Under the pieces are notes generated by a model, which saw only the letters and a program-made list of their open reading frames with translations, was not told the DNA's origin and did no database searches. 64,000 nucleotides of DNA from NCBI GenBank assembly GCA_043228905.1, contig JBHGNT010000003.1:9858001-9922000 (forward strand). The letters are read 5' to 3'. The position numbers and the translations under genes are program-made. This stretch comes from Azolla caroliniana. Lineage: Eukaryota > Polypodiophyta. This document shows positions 24,812 to 36,382 of the stretch, piece after piece. The stretch's first letter is position 1. The number at the start of each line of letters is the position of its first letter.

Positions 24812-27683
24812 TTATGGCTCATGTCGGGATGATTGCAAGATGCAACCACAATTTTTACAGCATGTAACATTTGAGTCCCTTGAAGTCAAGGTCAAGCCAT
24901 CACAACGCAAACACCGAACCTTCTCATGGTCAACCAATGGCAATCTCCTCCTAGCCCGACTAGCACCTCTTTGTAGTTTTCCGGAGTGGGATTTGGAAGT
25001 GTTTGGGGAGCTGCCAATAAGTTCTTGCGAGATGTCTATTGTTGCACTTCTTTTGGCACCGATTTGTTGGTTGCGACTTATTGATCTACCATCTTCTTTA
25101 TTGGTTGATTTTGGTGCACCAACGCGATACACCTTCTCAGCCACATCTTCCAATGTTTGTATACCTTCGACAATAGTTGCACGGTCGAAGGTTCCTAACC
25201 CTTGCTCGAGACATTGAAGTGCTTTCATGACCGTTTGTATTTTGGACTTGAATGATTCAATCTCGGATATTGTGGGGTTTGTCTCCTCTACTTGCTCTAC
25301 CTCTGCCTCCACTTCTATTTCTGTATTATGGTCCATTCGCATTTGGGTCGCGTGATCTATAAAAGGCAATGAGCCACATAAATGTGGCATATGCCTCTCA
25401 ATAATCATTCGGATACCTAGTAAATGCTTACATTTACTCACAATGTCTTGGCAATCACAATATGAGCATTGGAGTGAGACATTATACCATAGAGTGGGAG
25501 TCGTCATGCTCAAGATTCTAAACCAATATCGGGCCTCGTCGACAATTTCAATTGTGGAAGTATTGTCGACATACCTTTCCAATATTCTCTCCGCTTCTTT
25601 AAGTCGGGACCTTTGATCCCTACAATTCGCACGGGGTGCAAACCGACCACTCTCACATATTTCTTGTCGTTGCTTGTACCACTCTATTACCGTTCCTCCT
25701 ATGCAAGTGCCAGTTTCACTATCCCCGATTAAGACATGCAGAAGGTCGGTAATTGATCGGTTTATTCTTCCCCTCAAGGTAGTATACTTGATAAACTGCC
25801 AATGTCTTTCCACAATATTGGTAGTGTCAACGTGTCCATAGTTGAACATTCTACCAAACTTGGGCCAGAGTTTCCTCCACACACATGTCAAGCCACACCA
25901 TCCTCCTTCTATATATTGCCAAACACCGGGCTTGTCCACATATTCTAACTTTAACTCCTCACACATTGCATTGAATGATGATTCAGTAATGCATTGCATC
26001 AGTTGGCACATTCGTTGATAAAGATGGATTCTCTCATTTGCACTTACTTTTGGCAACAAGTTGTCCACCCATGACTTTTTGGCGTGAAACTGACACAACA
26101 AAAGTCGACAATGTGTTTGGGACCGTTGCCCATTTACAACAATCCAAGATTGACGGTCTGTTGCAACCACATTAGTTATGGCATTATATGATGTCCAACA
26201 TTTATCGATCACTATCGCATTTGGCCTCACCATGGGCATCCTTGCGAATATGACTCTCAAACAAGTTTCTAATTCCACTTGCTCATGGTTTGATCCCTTA
26301 TCAGAACTACAAAGCATGTACCATAATGGGATCCCAATTCCCATGGCGTTGGGGGCAACTGCTGCATATAATGGTAGCCCGAATTGGTTTGTTTTAAATG
26401 TCGAGTCGATTGCCCAAGAGTTGTTTAGGGTCAACCGCTCACACATTTCCAACATCCATTGATCTTGAAGTATCAAGATAAATGGTTGTATGGGGGGAGA
26501 TCCTGGTTCACCAGTCAAGTAGGGTTGAACATGAGCCCATCAAAGCCCAATCAACCTTAGTCATGACACTCCCGATTTTTAACCTATTTGCCATGTTATG
26601 GACCTCCTTTGGTATCATAAAGAACCGATAGGTAACAAGCTCTAATGGACTAGCCTTGGACTTATGATATGCTTCCTTACGCATGCTCATTCGTGCCACA
26701 TGCCTTGCACACCCAACATCAAATAGGTCATCTTTGCAACAACTTATGACATTGGGGTGTACTGGCAAATGGTACACATCCGACCTACTACATGGTACAT
26801 GACCACTGTGAGGTCCATATATTGAAATGGTAAGTGTCTCAATGTCAACATCATTATTGATTCTAACATCCACATGGAATGTGCACCCACATCGGGGTGT
26901 GCACCTGTGTCGTCGAGTGGAATTAGACGCAAGTCGAGATGTCCCAGCACGATGGCAACTATACCTAGTCACACGCATACCCTTCTTGACTCCTTTCCTT
27001 AAACGTGTGTGGTACTTGGTTTGCAAATCCGTGAGCGCATCGTCTAATTGGTGGGTTTCTACCTTGATCACTTCTATGGGTAGGGTCTTGTTATATTTGG
27101 CCATGCTTGATCCCAAACCTTCTATCGAGTCGACCTTCGATACCGTTTGGCAACCACAACTTGTAATGAGTGCTTTCACGTACTCCGGTGGGATGCCATA
27201 ATCACGTACATCAGTCGCATAAACTAGCTTTAACTCTTTAAGAGTCTTTGAAAACGTGTGATGGGATGTGTCACCATGTGACGCTAATACTACTTCCCTC
27301 CATTTCTCGACGTATAAGACTTGAAGATTAGGTGATGCTTTAAGGTAAATTGCACTCTCAAACCTGAGAATGAGACGACTCTTCATGCGCCTCCATGCAT
27401 GAAGTGAAAGAGGTGCTCCCCTTGCGACATCACGTAATGCTTCCAATGTTACCTTAACTTGTCCCAATAAATCTTTAATCATCAAATTATACGTACCTCT
27501 TGAAAATGCAAAATACCTGGGGGAACAATACATGAAGGGATCGACCGCCTCATCCTCACGATCGGAATCTGATGACTCAAAAGGATCCTCCAATTCGTCC
27601 TCGGATGCATTGGATGACCATGACGTATCCTCCAATTCATCTTCTGACATGGCGAAGACACCATGATGCATTGTGCTCTCCAT
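24812..27683 (-). CDS. MULE-like transposase, two exons (27683-26570, 26502-24812)
   Basis: Minus-strand frames give about 934 residues if a 67-nt GT-AG intron (26569-26503) is removed; this joins K-I-G-R-S-P-P directly to PIQPFILILQDQWM. Otherwise a frameshift lies there. Order: acidic N-terminus (SEDELEDPFESSDSDRED); a Cys/His cluster (RCTPRCGCTFHVDV ... GPHSGHVP), resembling the WRKY/GCM1-type zinc fingers of MULE and FAR1 proteins; a DDE-like core with WAIDSTFKTNQFGLPLY (first Asp), NAIVIDKCWTSY (second Asp) and LLLCQFHAKK; a SWIM zinc motif (CDCQDIVSKCKHLL); and a C-terminal zinc ribbon (RCLRCDG ... CCKNCGC). It would cut and paste the element in the nucleus. The upstream 155-bp duplication starts at its 5' end. 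MULE assignment rests on domain order; the subgroup is unrecognised. Confidence 0.75.
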
Positions 27684-27687
27684 AGCA

Positions 27688-27985
27688 AATACAATATGAT
27701 CAAGAATGCCAATGATTGAGGTGAATGAAATCAAATGAATTCAAGTGAATGAATTCAAATAATTCACATGAATGGAGTAGATTAATGATCGAGAATGAGA
27801 GTGAATGAAATCAAATGGCCTACAATATGATCAAATGAAATCAAATACAATATGATCAAGAATGCCAATGATTGAGGTGAATGAAGTGAATGAAATCAAA
27901 TGAATTCAAGTGAATGAATTCAAATAATTCACATGAATGGAGTAGATTAACGATCGAGAATGAGAGTGAATGATATGAGTGCGAG
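27688..27985. repeat. 155-bp tandem duplication at the transposase 5' end
   Basis: AAATACAATATGATCAAGAATGCC starts at 27688 and again at 27843; the copies share long stretches (GATTGAGGTGAATG, GAATGGAGTAGATTAA). Starts 5 bp upstream of the putative start codon. Confidence 0.8.
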
Positions 27986-28140
27986 TGATTAATAGACTAT
28001 TAAGGAAGGGAATGGGTTAATTGGGAATGATGGGAAGACTCTTAGTGCATGCTACTGAATTTGGTGAATTAATTTACTGTAGTCGTTAATATGACTGTTG
28101 AGACGCCATCATTACACGTAGTTGGGCACTTCCCTATTAC

Positions 28141-28540
28141 TGTGTCGGGCTCCCTTTTTTAATGAGTCGGGCTCCACATTATCAGTCGGGCTCCCTTTTT
28201 ACCAGAGTCGGGCTCCCTTTTTAATGAATGGGGCTCCCTTTTTTAATGAACATGAATGAGTCGGGCTCCCTTTTTACCAAAGTCGGGCTCCCTTTTTAAT
28301 GAGTGGGGCTCCCTTTTTTAATGAACAAGAATGAGTCTGGCTCCACATTAATCAGTCGGGCTCCCTTTTACCAGAGTCGGGCTCCCTTTTTAATGAGTGG
28401 GGCTCCCTTTTTTAATGAACAAGAATGAGTCGGGCTCCACATTGATCAGTCGGGCTCCCTTTTTACTAGAGTCGGGCTCCCTTTTTAATGAGTGGGGCTC
28501 CCTTTTTTAATGAACATGAATGAGTCGAGCTCCACACTAA
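28141..28540 (-). repeat. Middle array of GAGTCGGGCTCC words, upstream of transposase
   Basis: About 17 copies of GTCGGGCTCC or GTGGGGCTCC, mostly followed by CTTTTTTAATGA. They are organised in a 93-94 bp higher-order unit (starts at 28161, 28254, 28330, 28423, 28517; one unit shortened to 76 bp). Orientation is opposite to the left array. Lies 460-860 bp upstream of the transposase ATG, so possibly a promoter/transposase-binding region. Confidence 0.8.
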
Positions 28541-28544
28541 TCAC

Positions 28545-28650
28545 ATTGAGTCTTGTTATGTCTTTGAAGAAGATTGACATCGAGTCTTGTTATGTCTTTG
28601 AATAAGATTGACATTGAGTCTTGTTATGTCTTTCGTATTGTTTACAACAA
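28545..28650. repeat. ~34-bp tandem repeat, three copies
   Basis: GAGTCTTGTTATGTCTTTGA with an AGATTGACATY linker, three times. Confidence 0.85.
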
Positions 28651-28799
28651 GGACCGAAGCACTCTTTCTATATACTTACTCTTTCTACAACAACATTCTT
28701 TGATTACAACACTCTTTCTATATACTTACTCTTTCTTGGCCTTTCTCAAAAACCATTGCCGTGACTACTTGTCAATAAGCTATTAGTTTTATTCTTTTG

Positions 28800-29240
28800 A
28801 CACCCAAAACAATTCCAATATACAACCAAAATGATTTTCATATACAACCAAAATGAGATTCATACACAACCAAAATGAGATTCATATACAACCAAAATGC
28901 CATTCAAAAATTGATTCATATTCAACCAAGATGAGATTCATATACAACCAAAATGAGATTCAAAAATTGATTCATATTCAACCAATATGAGATTCATATA
29001 CAACCAAAATGATTTACATTGAGTCATATACAACCAAAATGATTTACATTGAGTCATCTACAACCAAAATGATTTACATTGAGTCATCTACAACCAAAAT
29101 GAGATTCATATACAACCAAAATGATTTACATTGAGTCATCTACAACCATTGCAATTTACATTGAGTCATCTACAACCAAAATGAGATTCATATACAACCA
29201 AAATGATTTACATTGAGTCATATACAACCATTGCAAAATG
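28800..29240. repeat. ATACAACCAAAATGA minisatellite
   Basis: About 20 copies of TACAACCAAAATGA followed by either GATTCA or TTTACATTGAGTCA, giving interleaved 20- and 30-bp units. Confidence 0.85.
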
Positions 29241-29251
29241 ACTCCACGTAG

Positions 29252-29496
29252 TCATATGCCCAAAGTCCTTCGTGCCCATTTTGCCATGATTTTCCGAAGG
29301 AGCTCCACGTCTTCGAATCCAAACCATTGCTCCTTACCCTACAATTGAAGATGCCATCAACAAAAACAAAAACAAATGCTCAAATTCAAATCTCATAAAT
29401 ACTTACAAATTGATCGGACTCAAATCCTTGAATCAACTCCTCGACCAACATGCGAATAGTTTGCATCACGTAATACCCACAATCGGTCCCATTAGG
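29252..29496 (-). pseudogene. ULP1-type cysteine protease C-terminal exons (29496-29407, 29338-29252)
   Basis: Two minus-strand phase-0 exons joined by a GT-AG intron. The first reads PNGTDCGYYVMQTIR, the catalytic cysteine box of ULP1/SENP (C48) deSUMOylating proteases, the second FEDVELLRKIMAKWARRTLG then TGA, matching the usual end of transposon-borne ULP1 proteins. The upstream part of the domain with catalytic His and Asp was not found, so the protease is incomplete here. The exons could be the true 3' end of the zinc-finger gene through a donor near 29554 (CAT|GTTG, also phase 0). ULP1-like domains are known passengers of certain plant MULEs (Kaonashi type) and CACTA elements. Confidence 0.65.
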
Positions 29497-29540
29497 CTAG
29501 ATTAGTAACTACTAAACAAACATGATGTTAACTATTGATA

Positions 29541-30770
29541 TCATGCCCCCAGCATAACAACATGCCTGGTGAACTTATTTCGTGCAGAGTTATCCCATGT
29601 TTTCGAGATTGTCCCTGGACCAACAAAGACAATCCCAATGTCTGCATCCTCATCTGTGTCAGATGATGTAATGAACTCCGAATTACATGGGTCCACTTCT
29701 TTCCTGCGGATTTGGATTTTCGGCCTCCTTGCTTGTTGCATTGTCGACTCTGACAGTTGGTCTTGACCACCATCGATCTCGACATGTGCCTCATCCTTTG
29801 GTATGGGAATTCCATGACTCTTACACTACAATTCATACATAAGATTCACACATAATCATAAGTTTTAAACTCACATAAGATGCACACAAAATCATAAACC
29901 ATACTTACATAATCTTTAGACGCATCCGCAATCTTCAACCTCACTTTTGCCATCCTATGCTCCTTTCCCTCGTCATACCTGGCCATTTGTTGGCTAACGA
30001 ATTGAGCAATGAAATCAGCCTCCTTGCATGTTCGAAGTGAGTCCGGAGTGGCTTTGAAGATTTTTATTGCTCTTGTCCTCAACTTCCTCATGTGTGATTG
30101 GCGTGATCTATTATACTTGAGCTCCGGATCCAAAAAACGATTTATTGATCGTTGTCTTTCGTATTCGCTGAAGAATGATGTGGCTGTACTCCTCATGGAG
30201 GTCGATTGCTCTTCTTCGTCTATCTTTAGCCCCCGAGGCAGTATTACATGGATGCCATGTGCCTTCTGTAAATGGGCCTCCATGTCCGCTTTTTTTCGAA
30301 ACCATCTCCCCTCTTTTCTACACGAATCTCCCACAATACAGGTGCGACATTTGATACCTGTTGAGTCTCTTCCACACTTGAAGAGGGACATAGGGTCCAC
30401 TACAACAATGGTGTCACATTTGCATTAGAAAAACCCAAAATATGCTTACATCAATAATGATTATAAGAATGGACATAAACTCACCATTTACTTTGATATC
30501 TTCAACACCTGGACCCACGTCATGCATGGGGTTCGTATCCATGCTCGAGTCTTGAGTAATGATGTTTTCAGCCTCCGTATCATTGGATTTGGGGCACCTA
30601 ACACCCTTTCTTACATAAACCCTAAACCAACATTCAAGTTAGCACACAAACATTATTATTTATACACAATATAAAGTAGAGAAATGATTCATGCCATACC
30701 TCCCTTCATAGGGTATTGTTTCACCCCAATCTGCATCAAAGTCTATGAAGATCTTGGACCGACTAGCCAT
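29541..30770 (-). CDS. Zinc-finger protein of unknown function, five coding-compatible exons
   Basis: Spliced minus-strand gene: 30770-30700, 30621-30485, 30399-29909, 29825-29541 carry the coding frame, preceded by an untranslated exon near 31705-31602. All introns are GT-AG and every phase fits, giving about 327 residues. Start MASRSKIFIDFDADWGE lies directly after a 3' splice site. Exon 4 carries a Cys2His2-like motif (KCRTC ... ADMEAHLQKAHGIHV), then a basic helical part (MRKLRTRAIKIFKATPDSL, EADFIAQFVSQQMARYDEGK). The last exon is acidic (SSDTDEDADIG). I recognise no family beyond the finger. It lies between two GGAGCCCGACTC arrays, downstream of the right one, in the same orientation as the transposase, so it may be the second gene of that transposon. 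The 6-nt alternative acceptor (29819) also keeps frame. Confidence 0.6.
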
Positions 30771-30939
30771 CTGTACAAAACATTTTTAGAAAGGCATTCA
30801 TTACATTACTATTATTTAGGGAGAAAAAACGCAAAGAATGTATACAAAATTTTAGATTTGACATTCAAATGTGGGCATAAAAAAGAGCCCAATACTGCAT
30901 GAATCACATGGGCAAATTCAAGCATTCAAATGTTGGCAT

Positions 30940-31515
30940 TTAAATGACATTCAAATGTTGGCAAAATCAAAATCATACATGTATTCAATCATACACAGCC
31001 CATGGAAGATCTTAAATGCACACATACATGTATTAAATCACAGCCTATAGAAGATCTTAAATACACACAAACATGTATTCAATCATACACATGCACACAC
31101 ATTCGCAGCCCATGGAAGATCTAAAATACACAAATACATGTATTCAATCATACACATGTATACACACACATTCCCAAATAAATGTATTCATCATACAACA
31201 AACACACACATTCACAGCCCAAAGAAGATCTTAAATACACACATACATGTATTCAACCATCACACACACAAATGTATTCAATCATACACATGTATACACA
31301 CACATTCCCAAATAAATGTATTCAATCATACAACAAACACACACATTCACAGCCCAAAGAAGATCTTAAATACACACATACATGTATTCAACCATCACAC
31401 ACAGAAATGTATTCAATCATACACACACATACATGTATTTAATCATACACATACACACACAAATGTATTGAATCATACACACATACATGTATTTAATCAT
31501 ACACACATTTATGGT
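30940..31515. repeat. TACATGTATTCAATCATACACA minisatellite
   Basis: ~65-bp units with CATACATGTATTCAATCATA and GCCCATGGAAGATCTTAAAT, then a ~136-bp duplication (about 31145-31280 and 31281-31416). Lies in the first intron of the zinc-finger gene. Confidence 0.8.
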
Positions 31516-31601
31516 ACCTATTAGAAGCAACCCTAAACCTAATAGAAAGAATATGATACCTAATAAAAACCAAAACCTAATAGAAGGAATATGATGCCTA
31601 C

Positions 31602-31705
31602 CTCTGGACTGCAGGTGCTCGCAGTGCCTCACCGGAGATGTTTGCAACGAGTGCTCGCAGACAGGTGGTGTGCCTCGCTCAAAAACCCTAAACCCTCAAA
31701 CCCAC
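31602..31705 (-). other. Predicted 5' untranslated exon of the zinc-finger gene
   Basis: Between the TATA box (31733-31744) and a good donor (CAGAG|GTAGGC at 31602/31601). It has no ATG. A telo-box-like AAACCCTAAA (near 31684) precedes it, a motif common near plant transcription starts. The intron would run to 30771. Confidence 0.5.
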
Positions 31706-31732
31706 GAATGACAGAAAATGACAGAAAATGGG

Positions 31733-31744
31733 TTTTTATACTTC
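31733..31744 (-). promoter_or_regulatory. TATA box of the zinc-finger gene
   Basis: Minus strand AAGTATAAAAAC. The same block (TATAAAAACCCATT with the following GAATGAGAAGGGCTCCC) recurs about 155 bp away near 31890, so two promoter copies may exist. Confidence 0.5.
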
Positions 31745-31990
31745 CTTGAACATGAATGAGAAGGGCTCCCTTTTGACAAAATGGAGCCATTCTTTAATGA
31801 GTCGGGCTCCAAGGGAGCCCTTCTTTAATGAGTCGGGCTCCAAGGGAGCCCTTCTTTAATGAGTCGGGCTCCATTTTGCTTGAATGGGTTTTTATACTTC
31901 CCTGAACATGAATGAGAAGGGCTCCCTTTCTGCGAAAAGGAGCCCTTCTTTAATGAGTCGGGCTCCATTTTGTATGAGCCGGGCTCCCTT
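31741..31990 (-). repeat. Right array of GAGTCGGGCTCC words (MULE-like end)
   Basis: Four GAGTCGGGCTCC, one GAGCCGGGCTCC and several AAGGGCTCCC or AAGGAGCCC variants, partly forming local hairpins (GGCTCCAAGGGAGCC). It overlaps the zinc-finger gene promoter and ends near a GC-rich stretch (31996-32090). Confidence 0.75.
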
Positions 31991-32134
31991 TTTACGTGGC
32001 GCGCTTTTTCGCGCCTATTCCACATCCATCTTGGACGGTGGAGATCGAACGCGCCATCAGCGGTGCGACCTGCACCGTCCCTCTCCGCGATTCCCTCACT
32101 TGGCCTCTTTAATATTTGGTAGTAGTTAGACACC

Positions 32135-32325
32135 ACGACATACATAGCATAAATACATAACATAACATAACATAACATAACATAACATACATACATAACA
32201 TAACATACATACACATAACATGCATAACATAACATCCATACATAACATAGCATAACATACACTTCTTTGACTCACCCCCTTTCTTCTTCTTCTTCTTCTT
32301 CTTCTTCTTCTTCTTCTTCTTCTTT
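32135..32325. repeat. (CATAA)n and (TTC)n microsatellites
   Basis: CATAA/CATACA repeats 32135-32262, then about 15 TTC units 32279-32324. Confidence 0.95.
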
Positions 32326-33690
32326 TGTGTCTCTCTCCGTTTATTTTTATTTTTTACACCCACACAAATCAACATCAACAATAAATGTGTTTGAAACACG
32401 CACACAAACAAACAAATTTTACAAATCACAATTTATTTATTGTGGTATACTATCTACCACAGTAGGAAAGAGATGTACATATGTAGAGGGTTTAGGGTTT
32501 ATATGTATAGGATGAATTTGGGGGGAGGGGGGGGGGGGGGTGTATTTAGGCTTGTTATAGGATTTACAGTAACAACGAGCCTCTGGTGATTCGGGTAATA
32601 TGCTCGAGTTTTTTATGGTGATTCGTGGCATTCTTTCACAGGTTTGAATGTTTGTAACAAGATTGGAAATATATTTCTAGGATTTCGGAATTGCGGGGGC
32701 TTGGGGTCACAATTTACTTCGTTTCGTTCGTCGATGGCAGGTTGCGTATCAAGAAGATCCTCGGGAAAGCGATTGAGTTGTGGTTAGAGATGGGGGGGAA
32801 TGTTTTCTTACGTTGAGCTTGGAAGAAATAACAAACTTTACGACTGCAAACTACAGTATATATACCCGGGCTTCATTTTTTAACCGCTGATGAGGCCACA
32901 TTATTTGTACATCCTCGACTGGAAAATCGATTCATTTATGAATGTGCGATAAAAACTCTCGACAATCTCTTCGAGGGAACTTTTCTTCTTGTGTGAAAGG
33001 CTTGAGATATTTAGTCAAAGCTCCAGCAGTCGAACAAAATCTTGACCTCGATGAAACGTTGGGATTGGTTTCAAAATCCTTTGAAAATATCTCATTTCAG
33101 TATAAAGATGATCACCACTCCACACACTTGTGTTGTTTGTTCGTGGTTTGGGACACCATATATGATTGGGAACCATGGGCTAGCCTAGCGGTGATCATGG
33201 ATGAATATGCATTGCCTTAATTGTTGGGAGGTGAGGTTGATGTTTGTCATAATGTCATTGGTGCACGTCAGTTTCGCATTACATCATGGGTGCAGGTTCT
33301 AGATCCTTCCAAGGTTAATAATCCCTACTACGTATCACTCCATGAACAAACTTCATAAAAGCGAACTACTATATGATAGAATGGATATAGAATTGTCTCC
33401 ATTAATGCTTGTGACGCTTTGTTTCTGACACACGATTCCAAGGAGCCAACAATAACAAAACATTGTCTTGACTCACATTATCCATTTGGTGGGGCCAGAT
33501 AAATCGACATCCCTTTTCTTTCCACGGTTTTTCTTATTGAATTATCATACCAAACCATTAAAAAATAAAATTGACCTAAACCAAACCCATATGCAACGAA
33601 CATCTCACAAGGCACACACTCGAACATCTATTCATCTCTCCTCCAAACATGGACCCACATATTTTTTTCTGAAAATTTGATTTGTCTATC
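32326..33690. other. Intergenic DNA with a poly-G run; no gene recognised
   Basis: A G-run of about 20 (32520-32541). TATATATA near 32855 could be a promoter core. A 92-residue open frame at 32942-33220 has no recognisable motif. Confidence 0.45.
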
Positions 33691-33699
33691 TAACCTCTC

Positions 33700-34960
33700 T
33701 TTCCAATTGAATCCAAGTCTCAACTTAATGGAATTTGAGACTCTAGAAATTAATTACGAGATTCACAATAAGGAGCATTTGGTTATTAGAGATTCTTTTG
33801 AGCATTGGGGGCATTTCTTAGAAGGCTTTCCCCATCGGAGCATTTTCTATAATGATTCCAATAACGTAGCATATATTCCAAAATGCTCGAGTCTTACGTA
33901 GTTTGCAAGCTCGTTGGGCATGCTTTCTTATGCGTTTTGATTTTTTGATCATGTGTCGCCTATGAATGAAATAATGAAAGACAATTGCTTTATCTTGACA
34001 TTCTTATGTAGCACCTTGTCAAGGAGATCCCTCCTTCGACCATCAAAAGAACTTGTCCTCTTGGGTCTTGATCGTTTAGGATCAATGGCAACCAGTGTCT
34101 TAAAAGCCCCCACAAATTCAACTATTGTTTATTCCATTTGTATTGATCTTGTTGCAAATGAATTTGCCTAAGATGACTTGGATCATATTATTCCAAAGTT
34201 CAAACCATGCTTCTTGTTTGAGTTCTAAAGGTTTCCATCAATATTATATAACCAGTTCAATTGGTTTGACAAATTGTTTTTTCAAAATAATCTACTCTAT
34301 GTCCTTAATTGTCATTCTTGACTTTGAATATTATAACACTAACATGACATGCTAATGTTCATACATTGGAATTAATTTCTCAAAGCTATTGGTGGCCACA
34401 ACTTCATAAATTCATAGAGGACTACATTTGAAATTGTGATGCATGTTGTTCATCAACGTGTCTTTGACATCACCCATATGGTTACTGACTCTAACTCTTA
34501 CAAGTTCTGGATGGTTCATAGACATCTATCTCTTTGGATTTTGTTATCGGTCTTCCATCTTCCAAAGGTTTTGATATCATTCTTATTGTCGTGGATCAGT
34601 TCACTAAGATAACACATTTCCTTTCATGCACAAAGAGTATCATTAGTCAAGAGATAGTAGTTCTAGTTACATGTTAAGTTTTTTGGCATCATGGTCTTTT
34701 TATGACATCATTAGTGATCAAGGTCCAAAATTCATCTCTATATTTTTGGAGCATTTTCTTGGGCTCCTCCAAATTAATTGTAAACTCTATTTGGGTGGTT
34801 CTCATCTAGAGGTTGATGGGTAAACAACACATATTAATCAAACATTGGAATAATATCTTTTTTGTCTCATCAACTACCAATAGGATGATTATATTGACTA
34901 TTTTCATTTTTGTTGAGTTTCCTTACCATTTCTAGCAACAATGTGAATACGTCTATTAGA
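33700..34960 (+). pseudogene. Relict Tekay-like Ty3/gypsy element
   Basis: Plus-strand degenerate pol. RNase H near 33740 (LEINYEIHNKEHLVIRDSFEHW) and integrase near 34530 (VIGLPSSKGFD, VVDQFTK), with SDQGPKFIS-like sequence near 34710. Internal deletion of the integrase zinc region and many stops. Closest in the window to 1-1441. Confidence 0.75.
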
Positions 34961-35462
34961 GACCCGTATTCGACAAACTTCTAGTCATTGTGGGGTTCCA
35001 CCTTAACAACATCAAGGTTTGTCTTCTAGTTGTTACTAACTTGCACCACCACTCAGATTGGGTGCCAAGTGCACTTGCTCTAATATTATCACTCAATATT
35101 AATTAACTTGAATTGAAAGTACTCAACTATATTAATAATCCAAGGTTTTGGTCTCAACGCTCGACATGCATATTTGTGACTTAACAATAAACATTCTCTC
35201 TCACTCACTCACACACACACACACACTCTCTCTCTCTCTTGGTGAAAACACACAATTATATTAATAAATGTGTGTAAAAAACACTACTTACAATGGGTGT
35301 GACAATGGAGTACGGTCACCCACTAACTACACTACATGGGTAGTGGAACATGTTGAATTGCCAATAGGCAAGACGAACACTGCACCGAGGAAAGAATTTC
35401 CACTTGCTCCAATAAAGAAAATTACCACATTAGTGCTCCCATCAACTTTCATAGATATGCTT
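34961..35462. other. Intergenic DNA with (CA)n/(CT)n microsatellite
   Basis: CACT/CA/CT repeats at 35198-35241. No gene recognised. Confidence 0.5.
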
Positions 35463-36367
35463 TCACTCCATGTCTACCATCGAATACAAAAGCGTTGCGC
35501 ATATTCCAATTAGGGGTAAGTTCAATATTCCAGTTCCCCCCAAGCGCTTAGGGGTTGCTAGATGATTCCATGAAACCCAAGTGATTCCCATCTTATCCCT
35601 CTTCTTCCATAACAAATATCGAAGAGGTTGCAAAATAGAATGCAAATCCTTCTTTGTCCATGGCCACAATGGCAAGTAATATAATATCATGGGTTCCATA
35701 ATACATTGTACAACCCTCAAGCGTACATGAAATGAACAAGATTGTGATGTCCAATACATGAACTTATCCCTCAACTTACTAGACATCCATTGAATCAATT
35801 GACCATTTGTAACATTAATTCCCAATGGATAGCCCAAGTGTCGAAAAATAGAGCCTTTCTTTACCACGGATCCTTGCCATCCTAAACATTCTAAATCCCT
35901 TTCAGTACATGATATGAGACTAGACTTCCTCCAGTTAATATGTAATCCAGAAGCCAATGCAAATTGGTTCATACAAGCATCCCTTTCTCAAGATTCTCTC
36001 GTGAGGCTTGTAGAAACATGAAAGAATCATCAGCCAAATCTTGTGCTACCAGTTGCCATCTAGACGAAAGTTGTAGACCCACAATGTCACCATTTGTTGC
36101 AAGCCTTAATAACATCACTAACAAGGGATGAGTAACAATAGCAAACGACAATGGGCTAAGAGGGCATCCTTGAGGAACGAATCTTGTGAGGGCAATATCT
36201 GATCTAACTCCCCCATTAAGCATTACTCGAGACACTGCATCTTGTCCTAATAAAAATATGAGGCGAGACAGATGAGGTCCAAAGCCGATTACATGCATTA
36301 ACCCAGAAACAAAGCACCAATTAACATGATCATAAGCTTTCTCCAAATCTAATTGCACCATAATCAA
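35463..36367 (-). pseudogene. LINE reverse transcriptase relict
   Basis: Minus-strand non-LTR reverse transcriptase in two frames: LDLEKAYDHVNW, FVPQGCPLSPLSFAI, LADDSFMFL (catalytic ADD box), then GLHINWRKSSLISC and FRHLGYPLGINV. One frameshift near 35970 separates them. Endonuclease and C-terminal parts absent. Different in sequence from the LINE at 11651-14860. Confidence 0.8.
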
Positions 36368-36378
36368 TTCTTGATGAG

Positions 36379-36382
<4 letters not shown>

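Noticed and set aside
26508-27734. Independent 408-residue protein
   Set aside because: Frame opens with TTG and ends in a likely intron; it is the N-terminal exon of the transposase.
28141-28540. Regular repeats resembling a CRISPR array
   Set aside because: Spacers are not unique, units are imperfect and higher-order, and the context is a plant transposon.
24427-32263. ATAACATACACT on both sides of the MULE-like block as a target duplication
   Set aside because: It lies inside CATA-type microsatellites at both ends, and the bases inside it do not start a shared terminal repeat.
32942-33220. 92-codon open frame
   Set aside because: No motif, no splice partners, no neighbouring gene structure.
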